Shown in pieces: positions 60,943 through 64,000 of a stretch of 64,000 nucleotides of DNA. Both the position numbers and the translations under genes were made by a program. Position 1 is the first letter of the stretch. The number at the start of each line of letters is the position of its first letter. The notes under the pieces were generated by a model. That model was not told the origin of the DNA. It worked only from the letters and a program-made list of their open reading frames with translations, and did not search any database. This DNA comes from Aliidiomarina maris (GTDB lineage Bacteria > Pseudomonadota > Gammaproteobacteria > Enterobacterales > Alteromonadaceae): contig NZ_PIPK01000001.1 in assembly GCF_003987335.1 (NCBI RefSeq), positions 248,001 to 312,000 on the forward strand, in the 5' to 3' direction.

Positions 60943-61920
60943 TTAATAATTGAGTGAACGTTTAATGGCTTCGTAAGTTTTCAAATGATCCGCCATGTAC
61001 TCTTTTTCATGCGCCAATGGATATGGCGTATCTAAACCTGATACGCGCATAATTGGTGACTCTAAGTACAAGAACGCCTGTTCCTGAACCGTCGCCGCGA
61101 CTTCTGAGCCAAAGGCCATGGTGTGCGGTGCTTCTTGTGAAATCACTAAGCGGCCTGTCTTCATCACCGACTCTACAACAGTATCTGCATCCCAGGGTAA
61201 AATGCTACGTAAATCGATAATTTCGCAGCTTACGCCGTCTTTTTCCGCCATTTCCACTGCTTTTTCAATGACTTCAATTTGAGCACCCCAACCTACCAAG
61301 GTAATGTCGGTGCCTTCTTTGACCACATCGGCTTGGCCAAGAGGAATCGTATATTCGCCCTCTGGTACGTCACCCACCGCCGCGCGATACATGCGTTTTG
61401 GCTCCATGAACAACACCGGATTCGGATCAAAAATTGCGCTAAGCAACAAACCTTTGGCTTCATACGGGTTACGTGGAATGACAATTTTCAAGCCTGGGGT
61501 GTGAGCAAAATAGGCTTCGGGCGATTGCGAATGATAATGGCCGCCGTGGATACCACCACCGTATGGGGTACGGATAGTTAAGCCACCGACGTTGAACTCA
61601 TTGCCCGAGCGATACCGAAACTTTGCAGTTTCATTCACGATTTGGTCGAAAGCTGGGAAAATATAATCACCAAACTGAATTTCAGCAACCGGAAAGCTAC
61701 CTTGAGACGCTAAGCCATTGGCAAAACCAATAATACCCTGCTCCACCAAAGGGGTATTGAAGCAGCGCTGACGGCCATACTTTTCCTGTAACCCGCTGGT
61801 GGCACGGAAAACGCCACCGAAGTGACCTACGTCTTCACCAAACACGCTGACCTTGTCATTTTTAGCCATCGCCACGTCCAAGGCGCTATTGATGGCTTGG
61901 AGTAAATTCATTTTCGCCAT
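60943..61920 (-). CDS. bkdA2: Branched-chain alpha-keto acid dehydrogenase E1 beta subunit
   Basis: 325 residues. [60 protein letters not shown] and [14 protein letters not shown] are E1-beta signatures. It completes the thiamine diphosphate site with the alpha subunit. The start shares a base with the bkdA1 stop (TAATG), and 11 bp separate it from bkdB. Confidence 0.94.
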   Translation of the reverse strand: MAKMNLLQAINSALDVAMAKNDKVSVFGEDVGHFGGVFRATSGLQEKYGRQRCFNTPLVEQGIIGFANGLASQGSFPVAEIQFGDYIFPAFDQIVNETAKFRYRSGNEFNVGGLTIRTPYGGGIHGGHYHSQSPEAYFAHTPGLKIVIPRNPYEAKGLLLSAIFDPNPVLFMEPKRMYRAAVGDVPEGEYTIPLGQADVVKEGTDITLVGWGAQIEVIEKAVEMAEKDGVSCEIIDLRSILPWDADTVVESVMKTGRLVISQEAPHTMAFGSEVAATVQEQAFLYLESPIMRVSGLDTPYPLAHEKEYMADHLKTYEAIKRSLNY

Positions 61921-63104
61921 TATTTGACCCCTTGTGAAGTTTTTGGATAGGCATCAGGATACTTACGCACGTGCGCTTTAAGCGCTTCCAACTGCTGCTG
62001 TAATTGCTGGGTTGGGGTGTCGTAAACATCGGCAATAATTTCATCGATATGTGGCACTGGCACCTGCTCTGCCTCTTTCAACGCCGCAAGCACCGCTTCT
62101 TTGACCTGCTGTTGCTGGGCATCGGTGTCGGCTTCGTTAATCCAGCCTTTGCTTAACAAATACTGGCGGAAACGCTTCAGTGGGCATTTATCACGCCACG
62201 CGTTCTCTTCGTCACGGGTACGGTAGCCTGTCGGGTCGTCTGACGTTGAGTGGCCTGCCATGCGATACGACATGGCTTCAATCAATACCGGCTCATTCTC
62301 TTCCACCGCTAAACGGCGTGCTTCTTGGGTCGCTGCGTACACCGCCAAAATATCGTTACCGTCGACACGAATGGTTTTCATACCATAACCCACGCCACGT
62401 GGCGCAATACCATCACCGGCAAGCTGCTCAGCGACAGGGGTTGAAATGGCATAGCCATTATTACGGCAGAAGAAAATCGCTGGTACTTTAAGTACCGACG
62501 CCATATTCAAACCGGCGTGGAAATCGCCTTCAGACGCCGCGCCTTCACCAAAATACACCAGTGTACAATGTCCTTCACCGGCTTGCTTCTGACCAAACGC
62601 ATAGCCCGTCGCTTGCGGTATTTGCGTGCCCAACGGCGATGAAATGGTCATAAAGTTCAATTCAGCACAACCGTAGTGCACTGGCATTTGACGGCCTTTA
62701 CCCAAGTCTTTGGCATTTGAGAACAATTGGTTCATAAATTGTTCAACGCTAAAGCCACGAAACGCCAGTGACCCTTGCTCGCGGTACTGACCCATAATCA
62801 TGTCTTCGAACTGTAACGCTGCGGCTGACCCGATACTGGCAGCTTCTTCGCCAAGTGACGACAAGTAGAAGCTAATCCGGCCTTGGCGCTGCGCGGCTAT
62901 CATGCGTTCATCCAGTACGCGAATAAACTGCATGGTGCTAAACATTTTCAGCGCTAACTCTTTGTCCAGTTCTGGCAAAGTCACATCAGGGTGTGGCACA
63001 CCATCTTGGTCGAGCAGCTGAAACATAGGAATGCGTAACGCGTGACCGTCGATCACTGTCATGGATGTAGTCACGTCAGGCTGTTGCGTGGTTTGTGTAG
63101 CCAT
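61920..63104 (-). CDS. bkdA1: Branched-chain alpha-keto acid dehydrogenase E1 alpha subunit
   Basis: 394 residues. ThDP-binding [15 protein letters not shown] then [10 protein letters not shown], the [12 protein letters not shown] phosphorylation-loop-like region and [13 protein letters not shown]. It decarboxylates keto acids from Leu, Ile and Val. GAGAGACCATT precedes the ATG. First gene of bkdA1-bkdA2-bkdB, with a LiuR-like site 100 bp upstream. Confidence 0.94.
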   Translation of the reverse strand: MATQTTQQPDVTTSMTVIDGHALRIPMFQLLDQDGVPHPDVTLPELDKELALKMFSTMQFIRVLDERMIAAQRQGRISFYLSSLGEEAASIGSAAALQFEDMIMGQYREQGSLAFRGFSVEQFMNQLFSNAKDLGKGRQMPVHYGCAELNFMTISSPLGTQIPQATGYAFGQKQAGEGHCTLVYFGEGAASEGDFHAGLNMASVLKVPAIFFCRNNGYAISTPVAEQLAGDGIAPRGVGYGMKTIRVDGNDILAVYAATQEARRLAVEENEPVLIEAMSYRMAGHSTSDDPTGYRTRDEENAWRDKCPLKRFRQYLLSKGWINEADTDAQQQQVKEAVLAALKEAEQVPVPHIDEIIADVYDTPTQQLQQQLEALKAHVRKYPDAYPKTSQGVK

Positions 63105-63203
63105 AATGGTCTCTCTTTCGTACTGAGCATTGGCTGTCTAGCGGTGCTAGCGCAACGCGCTCAGTCTTGAATGGATACTAGCGTAAATGTGCGTGACTTT
63201 ACC

Positions 63204-63219
63204 TTTACGTCAACGTTGT
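63204..63219 (-). promoter_or_regulatory. LiuR-like operator upstream of bkd
   Basis: TTTACGTCAACGTTGT matches the LiuR palindrome TTTACGTAAACGTAAA at 12 of 16 positions. LiuR (MerR family) controls branched-chain amino-acid breakdown in many gammaproteobacteria. It lies 100 bp before the bkdA1 start. Confidence 0.45.
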
Positions 63220-63308
63220 TGCAATGGGGCTTACAGTCACAGATGTTAATTAGGTGTTCACCAGGCGCTACAGTTTTAACAATCTTCACCTCGGTTAAAA
63301 CACAGTAA

Positions 63309-63328
63309 GGCCAGCAAATACGCTGGCC
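63309..63328 (-). terminator. Hairpin after astE
   Basis: GGCCAGC/GCTGGCC with a 6-nt loop, 45 bp past the astE stop on the minus strand. The T-run is weak, so termination may be partial. Confidence 0.45.
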
Positions 63329-63372
63329 TCATTACATTCAATACGCTCAGGTGGTAGCCAAGCGGCCCCTGC

Positions 63373-64000
63373 TCAGACCAGATCAAGCTGTTCGGCATTG
63401 ATTTGGCGTACGGTAATCAGCGCACGCTGGCCAATCGCTACCTTAGCATTTGGGAAAATAATCGCTTCCCCAGGCTCATTCGCATGAATGTCACTGTCAC
63501 CGTCGCGCGCAAGTAACTCACCGGCTTCAAACCATGTAAAATTAGCCACGTCATCAGCAAAACATAGCTCAAAGTGCTGCTGTGTACGGTTGATACTGCG
63601 CTGCACCTGATAAATATGGTGCTGCTTGGCGTCAAACTCACCTAACTGTAGCTCATCACCAGCAATTAAGCGGGCCAAGGTGTCGCGACAAGCCGCAAAG
63701 TTCTGTTGCGGGTTTTGCCCAAACGGACGCACTTTACCCAGCTCTACGGTGAATGCGTCCGCATCGAATTGGCGTACACTAAAGTAAGAAAATGTGGTGG
63801 TTGGCCCTTCATGGAGCAACACGGTATCGACGCCCATCGCCGCTAATAGTTGCAGCTGACGCTTTTTATACGGCTTACCATGAGTGAACGGGTAGACCGC
63901 AAATTTTTCATGGGCGGAATCACGTATCGCTGTGTGCATGTCGTAATGTAAGCGTTGCCGTGGACCACTGGGGGCTTCAGCAAAAAAACGTGCGACATAG
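63373..64000 (-). CDS. astE: Succinylglutamate desuccinylase, C-terminal part
   Basis: The frame is open to the window edge: codons upstream of the internal ATG at 63939 read ARFFAEAPSGPRQRLHYD, which is AstE sequence, so the 5' end lies beyond 64000. About 209 residues are visible of ~340. HTAIRDS (zinc His and substrate Arg) and LLHEGPTTTFSYFSV (catalytic Glu) mark the M14-like AstE/AspA fold. It releases glutamate and succinate in the last step of the AST arginine-degradation pathway. Confidence 0.9.
   Translation of the reverse strand, partial: YVARFFAEAPSGPRQRLHYDMHTAIRDSAHEKFAVYPFTHGKPYKKRQLQLLAAMGVDTVLLHEGPTTTFSYFSVRQFDADAFTVELGKVRPFGQNPQQNFAACRDTLARLIAGDELQLGEFDAKQHHIYQVQRSINRTQQHFELCFADDVANFTWFEAGELLARDGDSDIHANEPGEAIIFPNAKVAIGQRALITVRQINAEQLDLV

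Noticed and set aside
1-64000. CRISPR arrays, insertion sequences and tRNA genes
   Set aside because: No regularly spaced identical repeats, transposase motifs or tRNA cloverleaf sequences other than the tmRNA ends were found.

Overview
The window looks like chromosome of a marine gammaproteobacterium of the Idiomarina/Pseudidiomarina type (Alteromonadales). That is an inference from the host genes: the tmRNA tag ANDDNYALAA, an 828-residue FadE, a three-gene branched-chain keto-acid dehydrogenase next to astE, many secreted peptidases and phosphatases, and a PgsB/PgsC/PgsW cluster. No rRNA or tRNA is present to settle the genus.

Bases 1 to about 21,253 are the right part of a temperate, lambda-like prophage inserted at the 3' end of ssrA (tmRNA, 21254-21609, minus strand). 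I see no second copy of the ssrA 3' end, so the other attachment site and presumably the structural genes lie left of base 1. A plus-strand LexA-type repressor (4388-5017) stands back to back with a minus-strand early operon: Cro, CII, zinc-finger protein, a tandem pair of winged-helix replication proteins with an iteron origin inside the larger gene, a P-like protein, a 35-residue membrane peptide, a Q-like antiterminator and a gp49/66 protein. Repressor operators of one 16-bp family lie both at the cI/cro divergence (O_R, 4316-4388) and upstream of a plus-strand operon at 9764 (O_L, 9681-9752). The O_L operon carries a recombination module (PUA/EVE-like protein, PD-(D/E)XK Fe-S nuclease, DEDD exonuclease, RecT, SMC-like ATPase), a ~270-nt structured RNA, a phage csrA with a hairpin-sequestered ribosome binding site, and a string of small overlapping genes ending in PapB-like and AlpA-like regulators. 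Cargo sits in two places: between cI and O_L (5121-9620, mostly unknown membrane or secreted proteins, including a coiled-coil/tail-anchor pair in the rexAB position) and next to the integrase (18205-19729, a membrane GAF-like protein plus a Panacea-domain protein).

From 21,254 on the sequence is ordinary host chromosome with some points of note: a DUF885 lipoprotein gene broken by one missing T; an Old Yellow Enzyme homologue lacking the usual substrate-binding His pair; wrbA; a GNAT-C39 fusion; purM-purN; fadE with FadR-like sites; and a probable small RNA gene (33308-33421). A phosphate-ester scavenging locus follows (metallophosphatase, TonB-dependent receptor, MINPP-type phytase) with PhoB-box-like direct repeats in front of both transcription units. 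Then come an S9 peptidase, two outer-membrane barrel-like proteins, an AbgT transporter and an overlapping argE-rnhB-SDR operon.

The last part holds pgsB-pgsC-pgsW for gamma-linked polyglutamate, yaiI-rlmA, a glutaredoxin-like gene under a Fur-like box, a yidD-TM2 pair, a cold-shock gene, a dienelactone hydrolase that has lost two internal blocks in frame, a GPP34 protein, the bkdA1-bkdA2-bkdB operon with a LiuR-like site upstream, and the 3' part of astE running off the right edge.
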